Assembly (NCBI GenBank): GCA_021775005.1
Contig: JAJFIK010000078.1
Span: 1 to 64,000, forward strand
Length of the DNA stretch: 64,000 nt
Reading direction: 5' to 3'
Origin: Rhodospirillales bacterium
Lineage (GTDB): Bacteria; Pseudomonadota; Alphaproteobacteria; JAJFIK01
Position numbers and translations under genes: made by a program. Below, piece by piece: positions 8,842-17,538 of the stretch; position 1 is the first letter of the stretch; each line of letters starts with the position of its first letter. Below the pieces are notes generated by a model, which was not told the origin of the DNA, made no database searches, and saw nothing but the letters and a program-made list of their open reading frames with translations.

Positions 8842-9180
8842 TCAAGCCCCCCGCTCAAACCCGTAAGCCCGCGTCACCGTAGCGATGCGCAAGGTGAAGG
8901 ACTGATACCATTTTTCGCGGCCCAAACGTTGCGCTTCCCTGTGCTCAGCCACACGCTTCCAATTGAGAATCGCTTCTTCGTCGCGGAAATATGCGATGGT
9001 GACGTGCTTGCCGTCATCGCTGCTGAAATTCTCGTAGCCCAAAAAGCCGTCTTGCTCGGCCACCAGCTCAAACATGTCCTCCGCCATGGCCTGATAGGCC
9101 GCCTCATCCCCGTCTGTGCGCACAGAGGTGAAAATGGTCACCACGTATGGCGGCTCCGGCAATTTTAACAATTTGGTCAT
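8842..9180 (-). CDS. Antibiotic biosynthesis monooxygenase (ABM) family protein
   Basis: This 112-residue protein has the ABM/YgiN-type pattern: PYVVTIFTSVRTDGDEAAYQ, then MFELVAEQDGFLGYENFSSDDG with ITIAYF-like strands, and finally W.RVAEHREAQRLGRE, the conserved W..HREA segment. Proteins with the W..H..A.. block include heme-degrading and quinone-oxidising members, but no heme ligand can be assigned here. It heads the leftward acyl-CoA dehydrogenase cluster, about 125 bases upstream of the first dehydrogenase start. It is the second ABM gene in that cluster. Confidence 0.78.
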   Translation of the reverse strand: MTKLLKLPEPPYVVTIFTSVRTDGDEAAYQAMAEDMFELVAEQDGFLGYENFSSDDGKHVTIAYFRDEEAILNWKRVAEHREAQRLGREKWYQSFTLRIATVTRAYGFERGA

Positions 9181-9259
9181 GGGTTGCGTCCTTCAGCGAA
9201 ATCGAGGGACGCCGAGAGATACGCTTTTCAGCCGCGTCGGTCCACCCTATGTTCTCGCC

Positions 9260-9460
9260 ATGAATCACGCACAACGCACCTCACCATGCCTTGCCATTTG
9301 CACCCTTGAGGCCTCTGCCGCCATTTGTCAGGGCTGCGGGCGCACACTGGATGAGATTCGAAAATGGGCTCAGGTCAGCGATGCAGAGCGCGAGCGCATT
9401 TTGCTGGAGCTGCCTGCGCGGCTGGCTAAACTGCCAAGCCCTACGCAGAAAGCGCGTTGA
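9260..9460 (+). CDS. DUF1289 domain-containing protein
   Basis: This 66-residue protein carries the DUF1289 signature. SPCLAICTLEASAAICQGCGRT contains C-x3-C and C-x2-C pairs that probably bind a metal, followed by LDEIRKWAQVSDAERERILLELPARL. The family's function is not established. ATG 9260 is chosen because the homologous region starts right after it; the frame remains open for 48 codons upstream without family similarity. The last 20 bases overlap the 3' end of the converging SUMT gene. Confidence 0.8.
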   Translation: MNHAQRTSPCLAICTLEASAAICQGCGRTLDEIRKWAQVSDAERERILLELPARLAKLPSPTQKAR

Positions 9461-10316
9461 ACAAAAGGTCCAGCGGATCGGGCTTTAGCTCTTTGCCATC
9501 CTCAATCGCACCGAGCCAATCTAGCCCGGCGCGCATCCGCACCACTTCCCCTATGATAATGAGCGCGGGCGCTTCCACATCATGAACCACGGCGTCTTCT
9601 GCGGCGCGGATGAGGGTTGTTTCCAGCACAAACTGATCTGGTGTGGTGGCCTTGCTCACCAAGGCAACGGGCGTGGTGTCCTTGCGCCCTGCTGCCATCA
9701 GGTGACCGGCGATGGTGCCTAAATGCTTCAGCCCCATATAGAGCACAATCACAGGGGAGCCCTTGGCGATAGCGGCCCAATTGACCCGGTCCGGGATGCC
9801 CCCCCCGGCCATATGGCCGGTGACAAAGGTGACGGCGTGATTGGTGTCACGATGGGTCACAGGAATGCCCGCATAGGCAAGCCCGCCAATAGCGGCGGAA
9901 ATTCCCGGGATAACGCGGAATGGAATGTCAGCGCGCACCAGCGCTAGGGCTTCCTCGCCGCCGCGACCAAAGACAAATGGATCACCGCCTTTGAGGCGCA
10001 ATACCTTTTTGCCTTTGCGCGCGAGCTCAATCAGGCGTTGGGAAATGTCCCGTTGCATTGGCGAAGGTTTGCCGCCACGCTTGCCAGCGAACTCAAGACA
10101 CGCGCCAGGGCGCGCAAGCTCCAACACCCGCTCATCCACAAGTGCGTCATAGACCACCACATCTGCCTGCCTGAGGGCGTTGGCCGCATGGAGCGTCAAC
10201 AGCCCCGGATCGCCCGGCCCAGCCCCGGCAAGCCAAACCCAGCCCGCTTCAAAGCTTGGCAGCGCGGCCAGGGGATCGCGTGCGGTCCACGGGGGAGGTA
10301 CTGGCAATTCGGTCAA
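9441..10316 (-). CDS. cobA: Uroporphyrinogen-III C-methyltransferase (SUMT)
   Basis: This enzyme methylates uroporphyrinogen III at C-2 and C-7 with SAM to give precorrin-2, for siroheme or cobalamin. It contains WLAGAGPGDPGLLTLHA (SAM-binding loop), VVYDALVDERVLELA, GKRGGKPS, RLKGGDPFVFGRGGEEA, IPVTHR and VTGHMAGG, which are textbook SUMT motifs. I propose the TTG at 10316 as start. A GGAG precedes it by 8 bases, and the 25 codons upstream show no family sequence and run toward the palindromic repeat. With this start it is 291 residues. No siroheme dehydrogenase domain is fused to it, unlike CysG. The 3' end overlaps the DUF1289 gene by 20 bases. Confidence 0.93.
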   Translation of the reverse strand: MTELPVPPPWTARDPLAALPSFEAGWVWLAGAGPGDPGLLTLHAANALRQADVVVYDALVDERVLELARPGACLEFAGKRGGKPSPMQRDISQRLIELARKGKKVLRLKGGDPFVFGRGGEEALALVRADIPFRVIPGISAAIGGLAYAGIPVTHRDTNHAVTFVTGHMAGGGIPDRVNWAAIAKGSPVIVLYMGLKHLGTIAGHLMAAGRKDTTPVALVSKATTPDQFVLETTLIRAAEDAVVHDVEAPALIIIGEVVRMRAGLDWLGAIEDGKELKPDPLDLLFNALSA

Positions 10317-10392
10317 TTCACATACTCCATTTGTTATTATTATAGTTGATCGTGGATCACATGTAAATTGAAAATCTACCCGTTTCTCCACC

Positions 10393-10521
10393 CGTCATTC
10401 CGGAAGCGCTTCGCTCCAAATCAAAGATTTGGCCAGCGGAGGGTGCTGTCCGGAATCTCGTGGTCTCTAGCGGAATTGCTGAGATTCCGGGTTCTGCGCA
10501 TTGCGCAGCCCCGGAGTGACG
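10393..10521. repeat. Nested palindromic intergenic element (REP-like)
   Basis: Outer arms CGTCATTCCGG (10393-10403) and CCGGAGTGACG (10511-10521) pair with one G-T. Inside them sit four more inverted repeats: AGCG-CTT-CGCT (10405-10415), CCAAATC/GATTTGG (10416-10432), CGGAATCTC/GAGATTCCG (10451-10459 with 10481-10489), and TGCGCA twice at 10495-10507. This looks like a mobile palindromic unit between the SUMT gene and the phosphomannomutase gene. I saw no second copy in this window. Confidence 0.65.
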
Positions 10522-10600
10522 CAAAGGGGGTTGGCGTACAGTTGATCTCTGCCCACAGGCCCGGTACTTGAAGCGGCTGACAAAGCCATGAAGGACGCCC

Positions 10601-12106
10601 ATGACCCTGCCCGCCCCGCTGCCCAAGATCGACAGCAATACTTTTGCTTATGAGACAACGCCCCTCGTCGCCCCCACGGGCTTCCGCGAATATGACGCGC
10701 GCTGGCTCTATCCCGACGACATCAACTTGCTGGGCGTCCAGGCGCTGGGCACGGGCCTTGGCACGCTTATTCACGAGCTAGGCGTGCGCCCGGCCATCGT
10801 GGTGGGCCACGACTACCGCAGCTATTCGCAAAGCATCAAACACTCGCTGACTGTGGGCCTGATGTCTGCAGGCATTGAAGTGCACGACATTGGCTTTGCG
10901 CTGTCGCCGGTTGCTTACTTTGCGCAATTCGATCTCGACATCCCTTGCGTTGCCATGGTCACCGCTAGTCATAACGAGAATGGTTGGACCGGCGTGAAGA
11001 TGGGCGCGAACCGGCCGCTTACCTTTGGCCCCGATGAAATGACGCGACTGAAGAAGATCGTGCTCTCCGGCGCTTACGTGGAACGACCCGGCGGCGGCTA
11101 TCGCGCGGTCGAAGGCGTGCGGGAGCGCTATATCGCTGACCTCACCAAAGGCGAAAAACTCTCACGCCCCATCAAAGTGGTGGCGGCCTGCGGCAATGGC
11201 TCGGCGGGATATTTTGCGCCACAAGTTTTGCAAGCCCTTGGTGCGGAAGTTATCGCCCTCGACTGCGAGCTTGATTACACTTTCCCGCGCTACAACCCCA
11301 ATCCTGAAGACATGAAGATGCTGCACGCCATTGCTGATGCAGTGAAAGAACACAGCGCGGAAGTAGGCCTTGCCTTTGATGGCGACGGCGACCGCTGCGG
11401 CGTTGTAGACAACACCGGCGAGGAAATCTTTGCTGACATTGTGGGCGTGATGATCGCGCGGGATCTCTCAGCACTAAACGAAAACGCACAATTCGTTGTG
11501 GATGTGAAATCCACCGGGCTTTTCCTCACCGACCCGGTGCTAAAAGCAAACGGTGTCAAAACCGACTATTGGAAAACCGGGCATAGTTATATCAAGCGCC
11601 GCGCGAATGAGCTGGGCGCCATCGCCGGCATAGAAAAATCCGGACATTACTTTTTCAACCCGCCCATCGGGCGCGGTTATGATGACGGCCTTGTGGCTGC
11701 CACGGCCATTTTGCAAATGATGGATCGTGCGCCGGGGAAAACCATGGCGGACTTGCGCGCCGCCCTGCCCCGCACCTGGAATTCCCCCACCATGGCGCCC
11801 TATTGCGATGACGAGAAAAAATACGATGTGGTGGACCGCGTTGTGGCGCATTTCCAAAGTATTGCTGATCGCGGCGAAACAATTATGGGACAAAACATTC
11901 GCGATGTTTTGACGGTCAATGGCATCCGCGTGGTGCTGGAAGACGGCACCTGGGGTTTGGTGCGCGCGTCATCCAACAAGCCAAGCCTTGTGGTCGTGGT
12001 TGAAAGCCCCACATCAGAAGAGAACTTGCGCGGCATGTTCAAAGTGCTCGACGATCACCTGAGCACGTATGACGAGATAGGCGAGTACGACCAGAAGTTG
12101 GATTAG
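10601..12106 (+). CDS. Phosphomannomutase/phosphoglucomutase
   Basis: This 501-residue alpha-D-phosphohexomutase interconverts the 1- and 6-phosphates of mannose or glucose for cell-surface sugar synthesis. It shows the four-domain order: the phosphoserine loop VTASHNENGWTGVKMG, the metal loop AFDGDGDRCGVVDN, the sugar-specificity loop GIEKSGHYFF, and a C-terminal phosphate-binding domain with VRASSNKPSLVVVVE. It follows the AlgC/ManB type rather than GlmM. The ATG has AAGGA about 7 bases upstream. The palindromic element lies directly before the gene. Confidence 0.93.
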   Translation: MTLPAPLPKIDSNTFAYETTPLVAPTGFREYDARWLYPDDINLLGVQALGTGLGTLIHELGVRPAIVVGHDYRSYSQSIKHSLTVGLMSAGIEVHDIGFALSPVAYFAQFDLDIPCVAMVTASHNENGWTGVKMGANRPLTFGPDEMTRLKKIVLSGAYVERPGGGYRAVEGVRERYIADLTKGEKLSRPIKVVAACGNGSAGYFAPQVLQALGAEVIALDCELDYTFPRYNPNPEDMKMLHAIADAVKEHSAEVGLAFDGDGDRCGVVDNTGEEIFADIVGVMIARDLSALNENAQFVVDVKSTGLFLTDPVLKANGVKTDYWKTGHSYIKRRANELGAIAGIEKSGHYFFNPPIGRGYDDGLVAATAILQMMDRAPGKTMADLRAALPRTWNSPTMAPYCDDEKKYDVVDRVVAHFQSIADRGETIMGQNIRDVLTVNGIRVVLEDGTWGLVRASSNKPSLVVVVESPTSEENLRGMFKVLDDHLSTYDEIGEYDQKLD

Positions 12107-12141
12107 ACGATGGATCCAATGGTGACCAATGAGGAGCGCCG

Positions 12142-12531
12142 ATGATACTACGAGCAGCTATTGTGATGTTGGTTGTGGGCGGCTATACGATCGGTACTGG
12201 CATACAAGAACTTGCAGGCAATCAAACTCTACCTGGCATCGCCTACATGGCACTTGGGTCCATTCTAATCGCATACGCCTTGCTCAGGTTTGGGTTTTTT
12301 ATCCATGCTTGGATCACGCACGGTTACCCAAAGAGAAGAAATATATCAAAAGCCGACTTCTTCAAGCTTGCGGCAATAGGCGTGGTCGGCTGGCTCAGCA
12401 CCGGTCTCTTTGTTGGCCTATCCGAATACGCATCATGGGGACTCGAGGTACCCATTGCGCTTGCTTGGATCTCTTCAATACTCATAGCAGCGGACTTTCT
12501 GCAAGATTCAAGCCGGCAGTCAGCTGACTAA
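12142..12531 (+). CDS. Small membrane protein, unknown function
   Basis: This 129-residue hydrophobic protein has four likely membrane spans, at about residues 5-20, 33-55, 75-92 and 102-118. They are separated by a basic cytoplasmic loop (HGYPKRRNISKAD). I do not recognise a family. GAGGAG stands 6 bases before the ATG, which supports real translation. It starts 35 bases after the mutase stop and could be cotranscribed. Its base composition is a little lower in GC than the flanking genes. The 3' end overlaps the converging TauE gene by 4 bases. Confidence 0.65.
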   Translation: MILRAAIVMLVVGGYTIGTGIQELAGNQTLPGIAYMALGSILIAYALLRFGFFIHAWITHGYPKRRNISKADFFKLAAIGVVGWLSTGLFVGLSEYASWGLEVPIALAWISSILIAADFLQDSSRQSAD

Positions 12532-13343
12532 CCCAAGTAATCCCAAAACATCCGCGCGGACGTAAGCGCCAGGAAGATCGCAAAGACGCGGCGCAGCACC
12601 GCGCGATCCATATTGTGTGCCCATCTCACCCCCAGGGGCGCGGTGAGCACGGTGGCGGGAACGATCAGCGCAAAGCCGATGAGGTTCACATAGCCGATGC
12701 TACCCGGCGGCAATGCGTCGACGCCCCAGCCATTGACCACATATGAAAGCGCGCCGGGAAGCGCGATGACCATGCCAAAGCCGGCCGCCGTCGCCACTGC
12801 GCGATGAATGGGCATGGCAAAAAGCGTCAACATGGTAACGCCCATGGTGCCGCCGCCAATACCCATCAGGGTGGAGAGGGCGCCCATTGTGGCGGCAAAG
12901 GCTGTGCCGCCAAGACGCACCGGCACCGCGTCGCCCAGGGTCCAGCGCTCATCCACAAAGGCAAGATTGGCGGCAAAGAGAAGAACGAAGACGGCAAAAA
13001 TCAACGTCAGGGTTTCGCCGCTCACCATTCCGGCAATAAATGCGCCTGCCAAAACGCCGATTAAAATACCCGGCACCCAGGCGCGCAAGACTTTGAAATC
13101 CACCGCCCCGTGTTCTGCATGCGCCAACATGGACCGCACGGTGGTGGGGATGATGGTCGCCAGTGATGTGCCCACCGCCAAGTGCATACGAATGCTCTCG
13201 TCGATCCCGAGCACGGCAAAGACATGATAGAGCACCGGCACGATGACAATGCCGCCGCCAACGCCGAGCAGACCAGCGAGCACCCCGGCAACAAGCCCTG
13301 TGGCAAGCAATGCAATGGCAAAAGGGATGAGGTCCGCTTCCAT
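12528..13343 (-). CDS. Sulfite exporter TauE/SafE family permease
   Basis: This 271-residue inner-membrane protein has about eight spans. The TauE/SafE signature GLLGVGGGIVIVPVLY appears near residue 25 and is repeated as LMGIGGGTMGVTMLTLF in the second half, giving the family's internal two-fold symmetry. Known members export sulfite, sulfoacetate or related organosulfur anions; the substrate here is not determined. Its ATG overlaps the DusA stop by one base (TGATG), so it is translationally coupled to dusA and lies at the end of the leftward hut transcript. Confidence 0.85.
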   Translation of the reverse strand: MEADLIPFAIALLATGLVAGVLAGLLGVGGGIVIVPVLYHVFAVLGIDESIRMHLAVGTSLATIIPTTVRSMLAHAEHGAVDFKVLRAWVPGILIGVLAGAFIAGMVSGETLTLIFAVFVLLFAANLAFVDERWTLGDAVPVRLGGTAFAATMGALSTLMGIGGGTMGVTMLTLFAMPIHRAVATAAGFGMVIALPGALSYVVNGWGVDALPPGSIGYVNLIGFALIVPATVLTAPLGVRWAHNMDRAVLRRVFAIFLALTSARMFWDYLG

Positions 13344-14332
13344 CAGGCAGCGCTCGCTTGGTCGCGCGCAATAAAGTTGAGCGCCTCGTCGATCACTTCA
13401 AGGCCCGCGCCCGGCTTCACAGCGTTTTCGCTGATGGTGCGACGCCAACCCCGCGCGCCGGGCTCCCCATTGAAGAGCCCCAGCATATGCCGGGTGATGC
13501 CATGGAGTGATGTGCCCGCGCTCAGCTCTGCCTCGATATAGGGCCGCATGCGATCCACTACCTCAGTGCGACTTAAAGGGTCGAGGCGCAGGCCAAAGAA
13601 TATTTGATCAACGCGGGCAAGCAGATAGGGGTTTTGATACGCCTCCCGCCCCATCATCACGCCGTCGGTATGGAAGCGATGGTTAGTGGCGTCGCGAATG
13701 GTGGCCACACCGCCGTTCAAAATGATCTGCAAATGTGGGAATGCGCGCTTCATGTCATAGACAAGATCATAGTCCAGCGGCGGTATGTCACGATTTTCTT
13801 TCGGGCTAAGCCCTTGCAGCCATGCCTTGCGCGCATGCACCGTAAAGCTGGTGCATCCCGCCGCCGATACTGTTTCCAAGAAAGCCGGCAGCACCTCGCG
13901 AGGGTCTTGATCATCAACGCCAATGCGGCACTTCACTGTAACCGGCACGTCCACCGCTTCAATCATGGCAGCGACGCATTCAGCCACGAGCTGAGGCTCG
14001 CGCATGAGGCACGCGCCAAAGCGCCCCGATTGCACCCGGTCCGATGGGCAGCCCACATTTAGATTAATCTCAACATAGCCCGCGTCTTCACCGGCTTTGG
14101 CGGCCAACGCCAGCCGCGCCGGGTTTGAGCCGCCGGTTTGCAATGCCACCGGATGCTCCGCGCTTGAGAACTGCAACAACCGCTCCACGTCCCCATGGAG
14201 GATCGCCTCAGCTGTGACCATCTCGGTGTAGAGCAGCGCGCGCGAGGTGAGCTGACGGTGGAACATGCGGCAATGCCGGTCAGTCCAATCCATCATGGGG
14301 GCAACGGAAAATGTGCGATTGAGCTCAGCCAT
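13343..14332 (-). CDS. dusA: tRNA-dihydrouridine synthase A
   Basis: This 329-residue FMN enzyme reduces uridine to dihydrouridine in the tRNA D-loop. It begins FSVAPMMDWTDRHCRMFHR, the DusA-specific N-terminus. It then has LQTGGSNPARLALAAK, the catalytic-cysteine region NVGCPSDRVQSGRFGACLM, VKCRIGVDDQD, FTVHARKAWLQGLSPKENR and NGGVATI. ATG 14332 is chosen because all homologous sequence begins there; upstream codons belong to hutH in another frame. It overlaps the hutH end by 8 bases, so this RNA-modification gene is embedded in the histidine-utilisation transcript. Confidence 0.93.
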   Translation of the reverse strand: MAELNRTFSVAPMMDWTDRHCRMFHRQLTSRALLYTEMVTAEAILHGDVERLLQFSSAEHPVALQTGGSNPARLALAAKAGEDAGYVEINLNVGCPSDRVQSGRFGACLMREPQLVAECVAAMIEAVDVPVTVKCRIGVDDQDPREVLPAFLETVSAAGCTSFTVHARKAWLQGLSPKENRDIPPLDYDLVYDMKRAFPHLQIILNGGVATIRDATNHRFHTDGVMMGREAYQNPYLLARVDQIFFGLRLDPLSRTEVVDRMRPYIEAELSAGTSLHGITRHMLGLFNGEPGARGWRRTISENAVKPGAGLEVIDEALNFIARDQASAA

Positions 14333-15857
14333 CGCTGAGAGAGGGCAATAATCCCGCCCCGGCGTCAAGGAACGCGCCTTCAGTGACCAGTTGGCGCACG
14401 TTTTCGATGTCATTGGCAAAGTAGCGATCTTTGACGAAGACCGGCGCCACTTCGCGAATTTTCGCCACATAGGCTTCCAGGCGATCGGATGATTTCAGCG
14501 GTCGCAGTAGATCAATACCTTGCGCCCCTGCTAAAAGCTCAATGGCCACAACGGTATTTACGTTTGCTGCGATCTCGCCTGCTTTACGCGCGGCAAAAGT
14601 GGCCATGGAGACATGGTCTTCCTGGTTGGCGGAGGTGGGAATGGAATCAACGCTTGCCGGATGGGCCAGGGTTTTGTTTTCCGAGACCAGCGCCGCGGCG
14701 GTTACCTGGGCAATCATGAAGCCGGAGTTCAACCCAGAATCTTCAATGAGAAATGCCGGTTGCCCGCTCATCTTAGGGTCCACCAGAACCGCAAGGCGGC
14801 GCTCTGAGATCGATGCGATTTCACAAGCGACGATACTGAGCATATCAGCGGCGAACGCCACCGGCTCCGCATGGAAGTTGCCGCCAGATATGGCATCATT
14901 AGTGTCGGCGAAAATAAGCGGATTGTCTGTCACCGCGTTCGCTTCGATTTCCAGCGTCCTTGCGGCGCTGCGAATAACATCAAGGACCGCACCCATGACC
15001 TGAGGTTGGCAGCGAAACGAGTATGGATCCTGCACTGTGCCGCAATCTTTGTGGGATGTGTGAATGACGCTGCCCTTTAGAAGATCGCGCACGGCAGCGG
15101 CCACATCTATTTGCCCTTGATGACCGCGCGCGGCGTGTATGCGCGCGTCAAAGGGTGCAAGACTGCCGCGCAAAGCATCAATAGAAAGCGCTCCGGAGAC
15201 GAGCGCGGTGCCAAAGGCCCTTTCAATGCGGAATAGCGCATCAAGCGCCAAAGCATTGGAGACCTGCGTACCGTTGAGCAGCGCCAGGCCTTCCTTGGGG
15301 CCCAGGTCCAAAGGTGCCAGCCCAAGGGCCTTAAGCCCTTCGGTGCCGGTCAGCTCCGCGCCATCAACAGTGATGCGCCCAAAGCCCAATTGCGTGGCCA
15401 CCATATGCGCCAGCGGGGCCAAGTCACCACTTGCGCCCACAGAGCCCTTTTCGGGAATGCACGGATAAGCCCGTGCGTTATAGAGCGTGAGCAAACGCTC
15501 AATAGTTTCAGGTTTTACCCCCGAAAGCCCGCGGGCCAGGCTGGCGACCTTGGTGGCCAGGATCAGACGCACAACACGGCTCGGCAAATAAGCACCGCTG
15601 CCGGTGGAATGGGAGAGCACAAGATTGCGTTGCAGCTCGCGGATATTTTCAGCCGATATATGCGTGTCGGCGAGCAAGCCAAACCCGGTGTTGATTCCAT
15701 AGACGGTTTCGTCGGACGCACTGATCTTTTCGACATACGCAAGCGACGCGGCAATGGTCGGGGCCGTATCCGGCGACAAAGATAGCTCCGCCTCCCCTGC
15801 CCAAATGCGGCGCAGTTGCGAAAGGTTGATCTTGCCGGAGTTGAGGGTAAGCGCCAT
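14325..15857 (-). CDS. hutH: Histidine ammonia-lyase
   Basis: This 510-residue enzyme removes ammonia from histidine to give trans-urocanate. The motif GSVGASGDLAPLAHM places the self-forming MIO cofactor at Ala142-Ser143-Gly144. YGINTGFG near residue 53, QDPYSFRCQPQVMGA and NEDHVS-type QEDHVSMATFAARK complete the active site. It is the third gene of the leftward hutI-hutU-hutH order, 4 bases after hutU. Length and motifs are normal for the family. Confidence 0.97.
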   Translation of the reverse strand: MALTLNSGKINLSQLRRIWAGEAELSLSPDTAPTIAASLAYVEKISASDETVYGINTGFGLLADTHISAENIRELQRNLVLSHSTGSGAYLPSRVVRLILATKVASLARGLSGVKPETIERLLTLYNARAYPCIPEKGSVGASGDLAPLAHMVATQLGFGRITVDGAELTGTEGLKALGLAPLDLGPKEGLALLNGTQVSNALALDALFRIERAFGTALVSGALSIDALRGSLAPFDARIHAARGHQGQIDVAAAVRDLLKGSVIHTSHKDCGTVQDPYSFRCQPQVMGAVLDVIRSAARTLEIEANAVTDNPLIFADTNDAISGGNFHAEPVAFAADMLSIVACEIASISERRLAVLVDPKMSGQPAFLIEDSGLNSGFMIAQVTAAALVSENKTLAHPASVDSIPTSANQEDHVSMATFAARKAGEIAANVNTVVAIELLAGAQGIDLLRPLKSSDRLEAYVAKIREVAPVFVKDRYFANDIENVRQLVTEGAFLDAGAGLLPSLSDG

Positions 15858-15861
15858 GGCG

Positions 15862-17532
15862 TTAGTTTCCCATCATGGGCAGGTCGAGCCCGTTTTCGCG
15901 GGCGCATTCGATGGCGTCATCATAGCCCGCATCTGCGTGGCGCATCACGCCGCTGGCGGGATCGTTCCAGAGCACGCGGCCAATGCGGCGGGCGGCATCT
16001 TCTGTGCCATCACAGCAAATCACCATACCTGCGTGTTGTGAGAAACCCATGCCCACGCCGCCGCCATGATGGAGCGAGACCCATGTCGCCCCTGATGCAG
16101 TGTTCAGCAGCGCGTTGAGAAGCGGCCAGTCAGATACCGCGTCCGAGCCGTCGCGCATTGATTCAGTTTCGCGATTTGGGCTGGCCACAGAACCTGAGTC
16201 CAAATGGTCACGACCAATCACAACAGGCGCTTTGAGCTCACCCGAAGTCACCATTTCGTTGAAGGCCAAGCCCAAACGGTGCCGCTGCCCCAGTCCCACC
16301 CAGCAGATGCGCGACGGCAAGCCTTGAAACGCAATGCGTTCCCGCGCCATGTCGAGCCAGCGATGCAAGTGCTTGTCGTCAGGGATGAGTTCTTTGACCT
16401 TCGCATCGGTCTTGTAAATGTCTTCCGGGTCACCGGACAGCGCAGCCCAACGGAACGGACCAATGCCGCGGCAAAAAAGTGGCCGCACGTAAGCGGGCAC
16501 GAAGCCGGGGAAATCAAATGCGTGAGTGATGCCTTCCTCAAGCGCGACCTGGCGAATATTATTGCCATAGTCAAATGTATGAACGCCCATTTCGCGATAC
16601 GCCAACATGGCTTCCACGTGTTTGGCGATGGACGCGCGAGCCGCCTTCTCCACCGCACGCGGATCACTTTCGCGCTTTGCCACCCATTCATCAATGCTCC
16701 ACCCAATCGGCAAGTAGCCATTGGTGGGGTCGTGGGAGGAAGTTTGATCGGTGAGAGCATCAGGGCGAATGCCGCGCTTGAGCATCTCGGGCAAAATCTC
16801 TGCAGCATTGCCCAGCAGGCCGACAGAGATCGCCTCTCCTTTGGCGCACGCGTCATTGATCATGGCCATGGCTTCGTCGAGGGAGGTGGCGCTCTTGTCC
16901 AGGTAGCGCGTCTCAAGGCGCTTTTCGATGCGGCTTGGCTGGCACTCAATGGCGAGACAACACGCCCCGGCCATAACCGCGGCAAGGGGCTGCGCACCGC
17001 CCATACCGCCAAGGCCAGCGGTCAGGATCCATTTGCCGGTCAGGTCGCCGCCAAAATGCTGACGGCCCATTTCCACAAAGGTCTCATAGGTGCCCTGCAC
17101 AATGCCCTGACTGCCGATGTAAATCCACGACCCGGCGGTCATCTGCCCGTACATCATCAGGCCTTTGCGATCGAGTTCGTTGAAGTGCTCCCACGTGGCC
17201 CAGTGCGGCACCAGATTTGAGTTGGCGATGAGCACGCGCGGCGCATCTTTGTGGGTTTTGAAAACCCCCACCGGTTTGCCGGATTGCACCAGCAACGTCT
17301 CATCGTCCTCAAGACGCTTTAACACCTCGACAATGCCGTCATAGGCTTGCCAGTTGCGGGCTGCCCGGCCAATGCCACCATAGACCACAAGCTCGTTCGG
17401 TGCTTCGGCCACTTCCGCATCCAAGTTGTTCATGAGCATGCGCAAGGGGGCTTCGGTGAGCCATGATTTGGCGCTTAGCGCTGTTCCATGCGGCGCTTTG
17501 ATCACGCGACTGTTGTCGATGCGGTTACTCAT
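15862..17532 (-). CDS. hutU: Urocanate hydratase
   Basis: This 556-residue urocanase converts urocanate to imidazolonepropionate using tightly bound NAD. Visible landmarks are [17 protein letters not shown] near the N-terminus, the NAD-binding [29 protein letters not shown], and a C-terminal [17 protein letters not shown]. All are standard for HutU and the length is typical. It sits 6 bases after hutI and 4 bases before hutH, with no room for separate promoters. Confidence 0.97.
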   Translation of the reverse strand: MSNRIDNSRVIKAPHGTALSAKSWLTEAPLRMLMNNLDAEVAEAPNELVVYGGIGRAARNWQAYDGIVEVLKRLEDDETLLVQSGKPVGVFKTHKDAPRVLIANSNLVPHWATWEHFNELDRKGLMMYGQMTAGSWIYIGSQGIVQGTYETFVEMGRQHFGGDLTGKWILTAGLGGMGGAQPLAAVMAGACCLAIECQPSRIEKRLETRYLDKSATSLDEAMAMINDACAKGEAISVGLLGNAAEILPEMLKRGIRPDALTDQTSSHDPTNGYLPIGWSIDEWVAKRESDPRAVEKAARASIAKHVEAMLAYREMGVHTFDYGNNIRQVALEEGITHAFDFPGFVPAYVRPLFCRGIGPFRWAALSGDPEDIYKTDAKVKELIPDDKHLHRWLDMARERIAFQGLPSRICWVGLGQRHRLGLAFNEMVTSGELKAPVVIGRDHLDSGSVASPNRETESMRDGSDAVSDWPLLNALLNTASGATWVSLHHGGGVGMGFSQHAGMVICCDGTEDAARRIGRVLWNDPASGVMRHADAGYDDAIECARENGLDLPMMGN

Positions 17533-17538
17533 ACCAGG

